Assembly (NCBI RefSeq): GCF_004923255.1
Contig: NZ_QYRT01000041.1
Coordinates: 1-33,955, forward strand
From: Subtercola vilae
GTDB taxonomy: Bacteria; Actinomycetota; Actinomycetes; Actinomycetales; Microbacteriaceae
DNA: 33,955 nucleotides
Reading direction: 5' to 3'
Part shown: piece by piece, positions 7,113 to 15,790 of the stretch
How positions within the stretch are numbered: position 1 is the first letter of the stretch
Layout of the letters: every line of letters starts with the position of its first letter
The notes under the pieces: model-generated
Database searches by the model: none
Seen by the model: the letters and a program-made list of their open reading frames with translations, nothing else
Told to the model about the DNA's origin: nothing
Program-made: the position numbers and the translations under genes

Positions 7113-8351
7113 TCATTCATCATCGCCTGACCCGTTTTGGCGCACGACGATGGGAAGCACCACACCTAATTCTGGCTTGGGGATGAAAGCGTCCATGAGG
7201 GCGATGTTTGACACGAAGCGACCACGCCCAACTTCGCGGAGGAGCCCGAGTTCCTTCAGTTTCGTTAGGTCGCGGTTGAATAGCTTGTCGCTGGCGTTGG
7301 CATACATAACGGCGATCGCCGGTGTTAGCAGTCGTATGGTCTTCTTCTGGACCTCGCCCCCTTGAGGAAATGAAAGAACCACTTCTCGGCGGCGCTTTGC
7401 AGTGTCTGTGTTGGGCTCGTGCCCAAATCTCTCATGGACGTAGTTGATCCACGCGACCCTCCGCTGCTGCGACTGAACCTCGACGATCTGCTCGCGGAGC
7501 TCATCCCGGAAACCGATCGCGCTGTAAGAAATGAATCCCGGAAGGTCCCGAGCTCGCGAGGCAGCGTCAAGACGGGAGTAATAGCGAGGCTTCGTCTTGT
7601 TGTAGTAGTTCGAGAGGACCGTTGTGCTCACCCACGGCACCGTTTGCGAGTTAGCCAGAATGGCTGCCTCGACCAGGCGAGCTGTGCGGCCGTTTCCATC
7701 ACCAAAAGGATGGATCCAAGCGACATAAACGTGGCTCAGGGTCGCCGCGAAGAAAGACAAGAAGAATCGCTGGTCTAGAGATTTGCTGTTCTCAGCCTGC
7801 TCAATGATCTCATTGATCCAGCTACAGAGTCGGTCGACGAGGTAGTCGACGTCCTCAGTCGGGGCTCCTCGATAGTTGCCGACGCCAACCTGAACGGTCC
7901 TGTACTCGCCAGGGACGACGTGGTCTTCGAGTTCGAGATCCTGCATCAGGACTGCATGCTTTTGCTTAAGCCACTCTGGCGAGAGGCGAAATTTCCCGGT
8001 GGCGGCAACTTCCTCGCGCACTTGATTCAAAGCCTCTATGACATTTAGTACTTCTTGTTCCTGGTAACGCTGCGACTCAGGCATCGACTTCTTACGGACG
8101 ACGATGTCCTCAACCTGCTCTTCGTTGAGGGTATTTCCCTCGATGGCAGCCGACGCCAGTGCGCCGCGGCGGAGGAATACTTCCGACAAGTGCATCGCGA
8201 CCATCGGCTGCAACGGGGTGCCCGACAAGTGCTGGCACTTGGAATAACTTTCGCCTAGATGCGCCCATGCGATTGAACTGAGCTTGTCTGGGTCAAATTT
8301 GAATGTAAGCCACTCGTGAGAGGACTCATAGGCGCGTGTGGGGACCGTCAT
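7113..8351 (-). CDS. Fic-domain protein with N-terminal inhibitory motif
   Basis: Fic proteins transfer AMP or another phosphate-containing group to hydroxyl side chains of target proteins. This 412-residue protein has the full active-site motif H214-PFGDGNGR222. It also has the autoinhibitory motif (S/T)xxxE(G/N) at S67-AAIEG72, which places it in the class where the inhibitory helix is in the same chain, N-terminal to the Fic domain. The C-terminal 130 residues look like a winged helix (KLFNRDLTKLKELGLLREVGRGRF), a common partner in DNA-binding Fic proteins. No separate antitoxin gene is adjacent. It converges on the toxin array and is transcribed alone. The target is unknown. Confidence 0.9.
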   Translation of the reverse strand: MTVPTRAYESSHEWLTFKFDPDKLSSIAWAHLGESYSKCQHLSGTPLQPMVAMHLSEVFLRRGALASAAIEGNTLNEEQVEDIVVRKKSMPESQRYQEQEVLNVIEALNQVREEVAATGKFRLSPEWLKQKHAVLMQDLELEDHVVPGEYRTVQVGVGNYRGAPTEDVDYLVDRLCSWINEIIEQAENSKSLDQRFFLSFFAATLSHVYVAWIHPFGDGNGRTARLVEAAILANSQTVPWVSTTVLSNYYNKTKPRYYSRLDAASRARDLPGFISYSAIGFRDELREQIVEVQSQQRRVAWINYVHERFGHEPNTDTAKRRREVVLSFPQGGEVQKKTIRLLTPAIAVMYANASDKLFNRDLTKLKELGLLREVGRGRFVSNIALMDAFIPKPELGVVLPIVVRQNGSGDDE

Positions 8352-8541
8352 GCTTTAACCATACCCCTAAATGTCCAATACAGTGTCCCAACAACTGTCC
8401 GGTTTTTTGATTGGAATGCTGGGGTGCTTAGGTTCGCAAATGTGGTCTTACGCTGTTGTCACCCGATACGAGCGCTACGGAAAACAATGGGGTTTGCGTG
8501 CGTCTTTCTATAGGCGCAGGCAGACATCCCAAGACCCGTTT

Positions 8542-8555
8542 TGTAACCCTACGCA
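8542..8555. repeat. Dispersed dyad motif, left half interrupted by IS30
   Basis: TGTAACCCTAC followed by the target base triplet GCA continues at 9808-9826 as TTTCGGTTATGAGAC. Joined across the IS30 copy, the two halves form TAACC...GGTTA, a dyad like the one at 12204-12225. Confidence 0.5.
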
Positions 8556-9804
8556 GGCGAATTCAGGTGGTGAGTGCAACGCCCTGAGTTTCGTGGGGTG
8601 TTGTCGATGGGTAGGCCGTGGTCACCGTTGAGTGTTCGTTTGTCGTTCTGGAAGGGAATGGACGCAGGGCTGCCGACGTCTGTCGCTGCGCGGGCTGCGG
8701 GTGTGTCGCGGGCGACCGCGTATCGGTGGCTCGGCGAAGATCGGCAGGTGCTGCCATCTCCTCTTCAGAATTCCGCTGTCACTCGTGCCGGTTCGTTGTC
8801 GTTGCGGGAGCGGGAAGAGATCGGTTTCCAGCTCGCCCGCGGCCAAGGGGTGCGGGCAATCGCTGCTGTGCTTGGCCGTGCGCCGTCGACGATCAGCCGT
8901 GAGGTGGCGAGAAACCGTGTCTATGACCGGTACGTGCCCTCGTTCGCTCACGAGCAGACGTGGGCGAGGACTCGCCGGCCGAGAGCGCGGAAGTTGGACG
9001 GGTTAGCGTTACGGGAGCAGGTGATATCGATGCTCACCGAACGGTTCAGCCCGGAACAGGTCGCGGGCCGGTTGAGGCTTGAGCATCCAGAGAATCCGGA
9101 GATGCAGGTGTCCCACGAAACGATCTATCAGGCGCTTTATGTTCAGGGCCGCGGCTCGTTGCGGCTGGAAGTCGCTACCGCTTTGAGGACTGGGCGCGCC
9201 AGGCGTCGCCCGCAGAAACCAGACGGCCCAAGGCCCGGACGGTTCCAGGACATGGTCATGATTTCCGACCGCCCGCCCGAGGTCGAGGACCGCGCTGTTC
9301 CAGGTCATTGGGAAGGTGATCTCATCATCGGTTCAACGTCCACGAGATCCGCGATCGGGACCTTGGTCGAACGGACCAGCGGGTTTGTGATGCTGCTGCA
9401 TCTACCCGGGGATCACACCGCCGCGACCGTCTCTGCCGCGATGATCGAGGCCATGAACACCCTCCCGGAGCAGCTGCGCCGGTCCGTGACCTGGGACCAG
9501 GGACGCGAAATGGCCAAACACCAAGAGATCACGATGGCGACAGGAATGCCGATCTATTTCTGCGACCCGCACTCGCCCTGGCAACGGGGTAGCAACGAGA
9601 ACACGAATGGACTGCTGAGGCAATATTTCCCGAAGAGCACCGATCTGTCATTCCACGGGCCCGGGATCCTGGAAAACGTCGCCGCGGAACTCAACGCTAG
9701 GCCCCGGAAACGTCACGGCTACCGCACCCCCGCAGAAGTCCTCACCGCGCTACTCTCGAACCAGTCAAATCAAACCGGTGTTGCAACCACCACCTGAATT
9801 CGCC
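8556..9804 (+). mobile_element. IS30-family insertion sequence, intact, 1249 bp
   Basis: The element is bounded by inverted repeats of about 25 bases. The left end 8556-8580 begins GGCGAATTCAGGTGGTG; the right end 9780-9804 is its complement with two differences. The triplet GCA lies on both outer sides (8553-8555 and 9805-9807), which is a target-site duplication of the size expected for IS30. A single full-length transposase gene lies inside. The intact open frame and the duplication point to a recent insertion. Confidence 0.9.
8607..9797 (+). CDS. IS30-family transposase
   Basis: This catalyses copy-out transposition of the surrounding element. Starting at ATG 8607 it has 396 residues; a GTG at 8574 inside the left inverted repeat would add 11. 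ATG 8607 is preferred because GGGGTG precedes it. The N-terminal half has two helix-turn-helix regions (SRATAYRWLGE and IAAVLGRAPSTISREVARN), the second typical of IS30. The DDE catalytic residues are visible: D238 in WEGDLIIG, D297 in TWDQGREM and E331 in NENTNGLLRQYFP. Length and motif order are as expected for the family, with no sign of decay. Confidence 0.93.
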   Translation: MGRPWSPLSVRLSFWKGMDAGLPTSVAARAAGVSRATAYRWLGEDRQVLPSPLQNSAVTRAGSLSLREREEIGFQLARGQGVRAIAAVLGRAPSTISREVARNRVYDRYVPSFAHEQTWARTRRPRARKLDGLALREQVISMLTERFSPEQVAGRLRLEHPENPEMQVSHETIYQALYVQGRGSLRLEVATALRTGRARRRPQKPDGPRPGRFQDMVMISDRPPEVEDRAVPGHWEGDLIIGSTSTRSAIGTLVERTSGFVMLLHLPGDHTAATVSAAMIEAMNTLPEQLRRSVTWDQGREMAKHQEITMATGMPIYFCDPHSPWQRGSNENTNGLLRQYFPKSTDLSFHGPGILENVAAELNARPRKRHGYRTPAEVLTALLSNQSNQTGVATTT

Positions 9805-9810
9805 GCATTT

Positions 9811-9829
9811 CGGTTATGAGACAGGCACC
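9811..9829. repeat. Dispersed GGTTATGAGAC motif, copy 2
   Basis: CGGTTATGAGACAGGCACC lies just outside the right end of the IS30 element and is the right half of the dyad whose left half is at 8542-8552. Confidence 0.5.
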
Positions 9830-9849
9830 AGGATTTGCTCGAATTGCCT

Positions 9850-12069
9850 TTAGGTGACAGACCTTGCTGGTACGTCTGGGTCGAACGAGCCTCCAGTGAT
9901 GTAACGACGCTCAAAGTCGCCTTTTAGTTTATCCGCGCAAGAAGCCATGACCGCGAGCCGTCTTCCCTCCTCGAACCCTTCAGCCGCCTTCACCTCGTCC
10001 ATGATCTTGTGGAAGGCCTTTTCGTCCATCCTTCGAGAAAGTTGGACCCCCAGTGTTGAGGGAAAAACATTAGCAAACGTGCGGCGAACCTCTAGCGTTG
10101 AGGGGGCAAAGCTAAAGAAATTCAGCAGAAAGTCGGGTCGCATCATGTAGCGCGCTCCGTTATTCCGTAGCTCGAGAAGCTTTGTGAAGCGGAGGATGGT
10201 CGTTTCATTGGTGAGCCACCAGGTCTTGTATCCGAACGCAGAAATATTCGAGGACTCTCCTTCACGGTGCCTATGTCCATAGACGGCGCTTGCTAGAAGG
10301 GCATCGTTTTCTGCAAGCCGTTCGTCAGTTTTCGCGCTTACAAGCTGGTCCTTGATCTTCTTGACGCTCACAGGATCGGCAAGCTTTTCCAGGTCGGATC
10401 GAGACCTGTACTCCATGTGAAAAGAAGCCATCAAGTAGCGCTGAAGCTCTTCGATCGCCGGGCCGCGAAATAATTCACGATGTGTGCAAAATTGGTCGAC
10501 GAATGCTGGCCAGTTCCTCGGACCTCCTTCTTCAGACCGGTTATAGAAATATGCCCGAACAAGTAATTTCGGTATTTCCCGCACCATTTCCGGGGTCATG
10601 CGATGCTCGACGCCAACGTAGAAGTTGTTGAACTCACGATCAGACGCTCTTAAATGGGCGAGTACCTCATCCAGCACCGGTTCGGTGAGCACCAACTTCA
10701 CGTTGCCCTGCGCAGCCATCAGTAGCATGTTCCGGCACATCTGGCTTTCGACTGGCAGGTAACGCTCACTGAGAGCGCGCAAGATCATGTCCGTCCCCAC
10801 GTACAAATAGAAGTCAGACGCCATTTGCTCAAAATATTCGACAAGCCGAGGTTCGTGATTTAGTGTGAAAAGTAACGAGTATGTCCTCGCGAGTCGACCT
10901 AGGTACTCTCTTTCATCGTGGTTGCCGGAATAAATGCATCGACGAGCAACCTCAAGCGATGCCGCGGCGACTTGAACTGATAGGTCTCCAGAGACATTGT
11001 TGGCTGCCAGCGCATCTCTTACAGCGTCGGCCATTTGTGGGTACTCCACGTTGCCTTCGCTGGACATGAAGTGCGCAAACTCCAATCCTTGCTGCTCGAA
11101 GCTGAACTGCATCGCCCGTAAGACTACGTTCGCCACCAGGTCGACCATCTGAGGCTCAAAGTCAGGATATTGAGCGGAAGTACGATCCTCAAAGCTACGC
11201 AAGACGCGAATCCTCAGGGCTTCGTCGTCCTGATTCTCGCCCGTGATCCGACGTCGTGTTTCCCACGGTAAAACAAACTTATTGTCGTTTCTGTGGAAAT
11301 TGGCTTGTCGGCCCCCGGGGTAGTTTTTGGACGACAAAGCTTCGAGGCGCTTCTGCATACGCCTGGAGACTATAGACCTAGCCGAGGGCAGCACTTCTGT
11401 CACTTTCGCAGTCACCTCGTCGCTGCCCATCATTATCCCTGCGTCGGGATCGGTGCCTTCAAGAGCCCAAAGCGCCAAGCTGTCGGTGATCGCGTTCACC
11501 AGAGAGAGATCTCCGTCCATCTTGTCGACTTCCTGGCGTAGGAAGACAAAGACAGCGGGGCTAGAAACGTGACGGCTTGCAGAGATCAGCGTTGCTGCGC
11601 CCACCTTGGAAAGAAACGTCGTCAGAGGCAGTAGGTGGCGTTCAAAGGCGGCAATCAGTCCCTGATGATCGTTGACGTGCGCGCGAATGTATGAGCCATC
11701 TTTGATCCGAATGACTACGCCCAGTTCTTGGCCCAACTCATCTTCCAGAACATCGATAAAGGGCACAGTTTGGGATGTGAAGTACGTCAGGGCCGTCGGC
11801 TTGCGGCCGACGTCTCGCAGGCGGGCGATAGTGCTTCGAATCTTGGCCTTGGAGTCTTTTTGAACGCTGGCTTGATAGAAGACACCGGCGCGACCCAGTC
11901 GTTCATGGACTATGTCTCCCCCGAAACCATCGGCACCACCGTCGTGCATTCCTCCGAGTGGTGAGTAGTCTGCACCTAGCAGCGGCGGGAAGAACTCATT
12001 CGTGAAGGTCTCAAATATGGTCCCTTGAACGCGCTCCAAAGCTACCTCGACAAGATTTGGATCAACCAT
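9850..12069 (-). CDS. Large putative defence nuclease: restriction-like N-terminus and PIN-like C-terminal half
   Basis: This is 739 residues from ATG 12069, which has GAGG six bases upstream; a TTG at 12132 would add 21. The N-terminal part has a pattern like PD-(D/E)xK nucleases: D43-GGAD47-G, then a strand carrying Q66-A-S68 and K71. The middle (about 160-410) is helical with no motif I can name. The C-terminal region resembles a PIN ribonuclease: D427 after a hydrophobic strand, LTEPVLDE468VL, END589 before a helix, and a late strand ending LTNET. PIN proteins use three or four such acidic residues for metal binding. It sits among other defence-type genes. The two-nuclease reading is my inference from motifs and needs structure prediction. 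Confidence 0.55.
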   Translation of the reverse strand: MVDPNLVEVALERVQGTIFETFTNEFFPPLLGADYSPLGGMHDGGADGFGGDIVHERLGRAGVFYQASVQKDSKAKIRSTIARLRDVGRKPTALTYFTSQTVPFIDVLEDELGQELGVVIRIKDGSYIRAHVNDHQGLIAAFERHLLPLTTFLSKVGAATLISASRHVSSPAVFVFLRQEVDKMDGDLSLVNAITDSLALWALEGTDPDAGIMMGSDEVTAKVTEVLPSARSIVSRRMQKRLEALSSKNYPGGRQANFHRNDNKFVLPWETRRRITGENQDDEALRIRVLRSFEDRTSAQYPDFEPQMVDLVANVVLRAMQFSFEQQGLEFAHFMSSEGNVEYPQMADAVRDALAANNVSGDLSVQVAAASLEVARRCIYSGNHDEREYLGRLARTYSLLFTLNHEPRLVEYFEQMASDFYLYVGTDMILRALSERYLPVESQMCRNMLLMAAQGNVKLVLTEPVLDEVLAHLRASDREFNNFYVGVEHRMTPEMVREIPKLLVRAYFYNRSEEGGPRNWPAFVDQFCTHRELFRGPAIEELQRYLMASFHMEYRSRSDLEKLADPVSVKKIKDQLVSAKTDERLAENDALLASAVYGHRHREGESSNISAFGYKTWWLTNETTILRFTKLLELRNNGARYMMRPDFLLNFFSFAPSTLEVRRTFANVFPSTLGVQLSRRMDEKAFHKIMDEVKAAEGFEEGRRLAVMASCADKLKGDFERRYITGGSFDPDVPARSVT

Positions 12070-12203
12070 TTGCGCCTCAATATGTGGAATCTGGTAGTCA
12101 AGAGCTGAATTCCTAACCCCAGCGCGACGCAAGAGGTCGGTAGGTGTGAACTCTATCGCCCGCTGTCATTTAGGCGCGAGCAATCCAATATCTGGGCAGT
12201 CTT

Positions 12204-12225
12204 ACAACCCTACGGTTGTGAGGCG
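12204..12225. repeat. Dispersed dyad motif, copy 3
   Basis: ACAACC-CTAC-GGTTGT is a perfect 6-bp dyad followed by GAGGCG. Compared with the copy split by IS30, the arms change together (TAACC/GGTTA versus CAACC/GGTTG), so the symmetry is conserved rather than the bases. Confidence 0.55.
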
Positions 12226-12326
12226 TCTCGTCGGTCGCAAAAACTGGTGGGTCAGTTCGCCGGTATTTGGCGGGTCGGCGATTCTTGTAACTATGTGTCG
12301 AAACTTTGTGCTTAGATCTTTGTACT

Positions 12327-12350
12327 CACCATTGGTTACGAGACGCCTGG
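12327..12350. repeat. Dispersed GGTTACGAGAC motif, copy 4, next to the recombinase start
   Basis: CACC-ATT-GGTTACGAGACGCC ends 6 bases before the recombinase start codon. Its AGACGCCT also forms an inverted pair with AGGCGTCT in copy 3, about 120 bases upstream. It may be a recombination or operator site for the recombinase. Confidence 0.5.
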
Positions 12351-12356
12351 AGCGGA

Positions 12357-12938
12357 ATGACGAAACTGATCGGGTACGCACGCGTATCGACAAGGCCACA
12401 ATCAACGGATCGGCAAGAAGCTGACCTGCTCGCCGCCGGTGTCCGGCGTGATGATCTGTATGTCGATCAGGGTGTTTCGGGTGCTCGCGTTTCCCGGCCG
12501 AAGTTTGACCGTGCCCTTGACGCACTGGAGGTGGGGGACACCCTGGTGATTACGACCCTGGACAGGCTCGGCCGGTCGACGCAGAACATGCTCGACTTCG
12601 CTCAAAGCCTCCGAGACCGCGGCGCCGGGCTCCGAGTGTTGAACCTCGGGGGAGGAAACGTTGACACGTCGACCCCGATGGGATCGATGCTATTCACGAT
12701 CATGGCCGCTCTCGCGCAGATGGAACACGACATCAAACGCGAACGAATCCTTGACTCCGTCAGCAAACGGCGTGCCGCGGGGAAGAATCTCGGCGGCCGC
12801 CCCCAACGCGTCACCGACAGCCAAATCCGAAGCGCCATCCACCTCGTCGAAGGCGGAGACCCAGCCGCGCAAGCAGCCCGGGATCTCGGAATGTCACGAG
12901 CCACGTTCTACAGAAGATCACGAGCCCTCAGCGACTAG
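12357..12938 (+). CDS. Serine recombinase of the resolvase/invertase family
   Basis: This encodes 193 residues from ATG 12357, with GGAG about five bases upstream. Small serine recombinases cut all four strands at a crossover site through a serine-DNA link. The catalytic motif is YARVS11. The conserved LDRLGRS block and the long E-helix region are present, and the C-terminus has a helix-turn-helix (AARDLGMSRATFYRR). Length fits a resolvase or DNA invertase. No transposase gene accompanies it here. Copies of a dyad motif lie directly upstream (12204-12225 and 12327-12350) and could be its sites. Substrate and outcome, resolution or inversion, cannot be told from sequence. Confidence 0.9.
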   Translation: MTKLIGYARVSTRPQSTDRQEADLLAAGVRRDDLYVDQGVSGARVSRPKFDRALDALEVGDTLVITTLDRLGRSTQNMLDFAQSLRDRGAGLRVLNLGGGNVDTSTPMGSMLFTIMAALAQMEHDIKRERILDSVSKRRAAGKNLGGRPQRVTDSQIRSAIHLVEGGDPAAQAARDLGMSRATFYRRSRALSD

Positions 12939-12954
12939 TGCAATAGGTGCGTCT

Positions 12955-13617
12955 TTATTTTCGCTGGGTGCGAGTGTTTCCTGTCGGGACTTCGCGCCGG
13001 AGCGCCTGGTTCACACTTCGGGTGTCGTACCTGGTGGCATCGAACGGGCGTCCGGGGTTGTTATGCATGCTGGTGACCCATTCGCTCAGGTCGTCGTGCT
13101 CGTCGTCGGCGGGGTCCTCGAGCACGTGGAGGATGTGGTCGTAACCGTCAACACCACCGCTGTCCTCGATAGGGCAACGCCGCTCGCCCCGAATCACCGT
13201 GACCGAGGGTTCGCCGGGTGCTTTCGGGAGGGTTTCGATGAGGTCGAGCCGATGCAACCAGTTGTCACCGAGGTCGTACACGTAGAACAGGGGCACCTGG
13301 TGGGTGAGGACGGCGCGGAGTGCGAAATCTTCCTCGGCGAGGTAAAAGCCTTCATCATCGTCTTCACGGAGCAACGCTGACGCCCACCGTCGCGGCCGCA
13401 TCGGGGTGACGTTCACGTACAGATCGGGATCGAAATCAAGGAACTCGTGGAGGTGACTATTCTCCCAACCCATCACGGTCTGGAGCGCATCATGCACTTC
13501 AGGCAGACGAAGATCCGCGTCGATCTCAAACAACCGCCAAATCTCCGGATCGCTACCGACCAAATGAACCCTCACCCGAAGAACCGCCGGACCGATTAGC
13601 CTCACCCCTGCCGCCAT
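12955..13617 (-). CDS. Plasmid pRiA4b ORF-3 family protein
   Basis: This encodes 220 residues from ATG 13617; a TTG at 13635 would add six. The family is recognised from the opening block (VRVHLVGSDPEIWRLFEI), the segment GWENSHLHEF, the central YDLGDNWLHRLDLIE, and CPIEDSGGVDGYDHIL near the end. Such proteins are common on plasmids and in mobile elements, often as passenger genes of IS elements, and have no settled biochemical function. It converges with the serine recombinase, whose stop lies 16 bases away. The sequence looks intact. Confidence 0.88.
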   Translation of the reverse strand: MAAGVRLIGPAVLRVRVHLVGSDPEIWRLFEIDADLRLPEVHDALQTVMGWENSHLHEFLDFDPDLYVNVTPMRPRRWASALLREDDDEGFYLAEEDFALRAVLTHQVPLFYVYDLGDNWLHRLDLIETLPKAPGEPSVTVIRGERRCPIEDSGGVDGYDHILHVLEDPADDEHDDLSEWVTSMHNNPGRPFDATRYDTRSVNQALRREVPTGNTRTQRK

Positions 13618-13886
13618 CCCCAAATTCTCCCACAACCTCAGCCGGGAAGCGGGTAGAGACGATCGGGAGCATTCCTTATGAGAGGCGCGGTCCGCTGTCT
13701 AGTTGGACTCCTAGAAGCGGCACCAACCAGTGCCCATCAATCAGAATCGGACCCTAGTTAGACACGCTGGACGGGTCATGCGTGACGCCCAGTTGGGCTA
13801 CACCTTAGATGGACTAACCTACAGATTCATCAAGACTCTAGTCGCGGAAATTACGACGCTTAGGCTCTTGCCTCGGGCTATTGCTT

Positions 13887-15560
13887 TTATTCGGCGAGAG
13901 CGTTCGCAGCACCCCAGAGCAGTAGGCTCCGCTCATCAATAAATGTGCCGTAGTCGTCGTTGAACAAGCTAGGTGGGCACAGAGCAGAATTGAGGATATT
14001 GCCTAGCTTTGACGCTGGCAACTTCGCTCTGTACCGGCTTGGCGCGACACCGCCGAGAGCTTTATTGTCCGCGGCCGAGATAATCGCAAAGTTCACGAGT
14101 CGATTAATGTCAGCGCTGTCGCGACCTTCCCCTTTGAGGAACTTCTGTGGGTTCAGGTGGTGGAATTCTTTCCGGTTGTAATGCCGCAGCACTTCTCCAA
14201 GAGAAACGCGCGACCCGGAAACGAAACTTAGGGGGTTGGACTGGACGAGCAAGAGAATAAAAGTCTTCGTTGCTACAGAGCTCACCGTGAATCGGTTGTC
14301 GATGAAAAATTCCTTGTCGATCGACCATGGAATCTCCGATAATCCGAGCTTCTCGGATGTCCGAAGTCTCTTCGCTTCTCCAACGTCGCGATTGAGATTT
14401 CGCAGGACACCCGCACTGAATCGGCGGGAGAAGCAAGCGCGCCAGAACCATCTCACCATTTCTGCCCGCTGGGCTTCGGATACCAAGACCGTCTTGGAGT
14501 CCTTTGCTGCGAAGTAGACCGCCAGAGGCACAATGAGAGTCGGATAAGGGAGATTCTCAAGTTTCTCTACGTGAAGATTTGAGCGCAGAAAATCGACTGC
14601 ACCCTTGATGCCGCTGATGATCTCATCGAATCGATCGCGCACCTCGGCACCATTCAAAGCGAGCAGACCTGAGGATGATGCATCACTTCCGATGATCGCC
14701 GAGCAGCAACGAAGTAAGAGGTTAGAATCTTCGCCCACCGCTGCGAAGCCAAAGGGCTTGAGGTCTTCTGCTAGGTCAGCGAATTTGTCTTGAAGGTCAA
14801 ACTCCTCGCTCCACGTCCAAGCAGACAGAAGCTGAAATATATCAAGCTCCACGCCGAGGCGGTTCACTCGCTCGAAGACGATGGCCACTTTCGCACGATC
14901 GTCGGTTTCGATTAACTGGACTGGTATCGCGGCCTCCTTAAATATCGCCTGCACATGATCGATCTCCTCTAAACGTTCGGGCGTGAGATGCTGCGTCGCA
15001 GCACGGTAGCCAGCGACGTCGAAAAATTTCCCGACCGGGAAATGTCGAACCAGATCCACTTGATCAGGAAGTAGCGCGTAGAACTGGGACTCCTGAAGGT
15101 CTTTTTCGGCGTCAAAGTCGTAGTAGACCGTTGTCCAATTCGTGTCGTGACCCTCGTTGGCAGCGATCTCTGACTGGAATACGCCAAAAATTGACGTCAA
15201 TCGCTGTTGCCCATCGAGAACGTAATCGACCGGGAATTCATCTTCACGATCTGGCAATGTGAAGGGCCCAAGATCCCGCTCGGAATTGAGCTGTTCTTTT
15301 GTGCGCCAGAGGATCAACGCCCCAAATGGATAGCCCTTATGGATGGAGTCCATAAGATAAGCAACGCGATCCGCGTCCCAGACAAAGCCACGCTGAAAGG
15401 CCGGAATGCGAAGCTGCCCACTCTGAACTTGTTCGAGGACTTTTCGAATCGATAGATCGGCCAATGGCGTTTCCTGGTCTCTCACGTCTGTCGTGCTCGG
15501 GTCTACTTGTGGAAGTTCCCGAATCCGTACACCGTGACCGCTGGAGGGAAGCCTCAGCAA
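13887..15560 (-). CDS. DUF262 protein with HNH-like C-terminus, GmrSD-type defence candidate
   Basis: This is up to 557 residues from TTG 15560; a GTG at 15485 would give 532. The N-terminal domain carries FQRGFVW (55-61) and DGQQRLT (116-122), the two hallmarks of DUF262, a ParB/Srx-like fold that binds and hydrolyses nucleotides in GmrS, SspE and related antiphage proteins. The C-terminal 90 residues begin with HHLNPQKFL at 467, followed by a conserved-looking INRLVNFAII...N block and PSRYRAKL. That is the layout of the HNH-like domain of GmrD, although here the usual acidic residue before the histidines is an E-F. A role in restriction of modified or foreign DNA is inferred. It diverges from the Abi-like gene. 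Confidence 0.82.
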   Translation of the reverse strand: MLRLPSSGHGVRIRELPQVDPSTTDVRDQETPLADLSIRKVLEQVQSGQLRIPAFQRGFVWDADRVAYLMDSIHKGYPFGALILWRTKEQLNSERDLGPFTLPDREDEFPVDYVLDGQQRLTSIFGVFQSEIAANEGHDTNWTTVYYDFDAEKDLQESQFYALLPDQVDLVRHFPVGKFFDVAGYRAATQHLTPERLEEIDHVQAIFKEAAIPVQLIETDDRAKVAIVFERVNRLGVELDIFQLLSAWTWSEEFDLQDKFADLAEDLKPFGFAAVGEDSNLLLRCCSAIIGSDASSSGLLALNGAEVRDRFDEIISGIKGAVDFLRSNLHVEKLENLPYPTLIVPLAVYFAAKDSKTVLVSEAQRAEMVRWFWRACFSRRFSAGVLRNLNRDVGEAKRLRTSEKLGLSEIPWSIDKEFFIDNRFTVSSVATKTFILLLVQSNPLSFVSGSRVSLGEVLRHYNRKEFHHLNPQKFLKGEGRDSADINRLVNFAIISAADNKALGGVAPSRYRAKLPASKLGNILNSALCPPSLFNDDYGTFIDERSLLLWGAANALAE

Positions 15561-15763
15561 AACTCTAGTGCCGACCGCATGTACTGGGTACAGCTACGCG
15601 TCTGGTGGGTGCGCCGATCACAAATGACCGAATTTGACCGCCCTCCGTGGGTTCACTATCCGAGACGCGATCGAGATATGTATCGCCTTCGGTCCATCCG
15701 CGGTCTACCGGGTGATGCGGAGTAGCCCTGCTGTCAGGCCATGCCCAACCCGAGTTGAATCTG

Positions 15764-15780
15764 TACACTACCTGAGTGTA
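15764..15780. promoter_or_regulatory. Dyad upstream of the small ORF and Abi-like gene
   Basis: TACACT and AGTGTA form a perfect 6-bp inverted repeat around a 5-base centre and end 10 bases before the ATG at 15791. Position and size fit an operator for a dimeric regulator, possibly the product of this operon. Confidence 0.5.
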
Positions 15781-15790
15781 TGCTGGGTGC

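Noticed and set aside
6902-7165. Short frames in the gap between the toxin array and the Fic gene
   Set aside because: They show no composition or motif support; the gap is better described as intergenic with one dispersed repeat copy.
12661-13380. A 239-residue plus-strand frame over the recombinase end and the pRiA4b ORF-3 gene
   Set aside because: It overlaps two genes with strong family motifs and shows none of its own.
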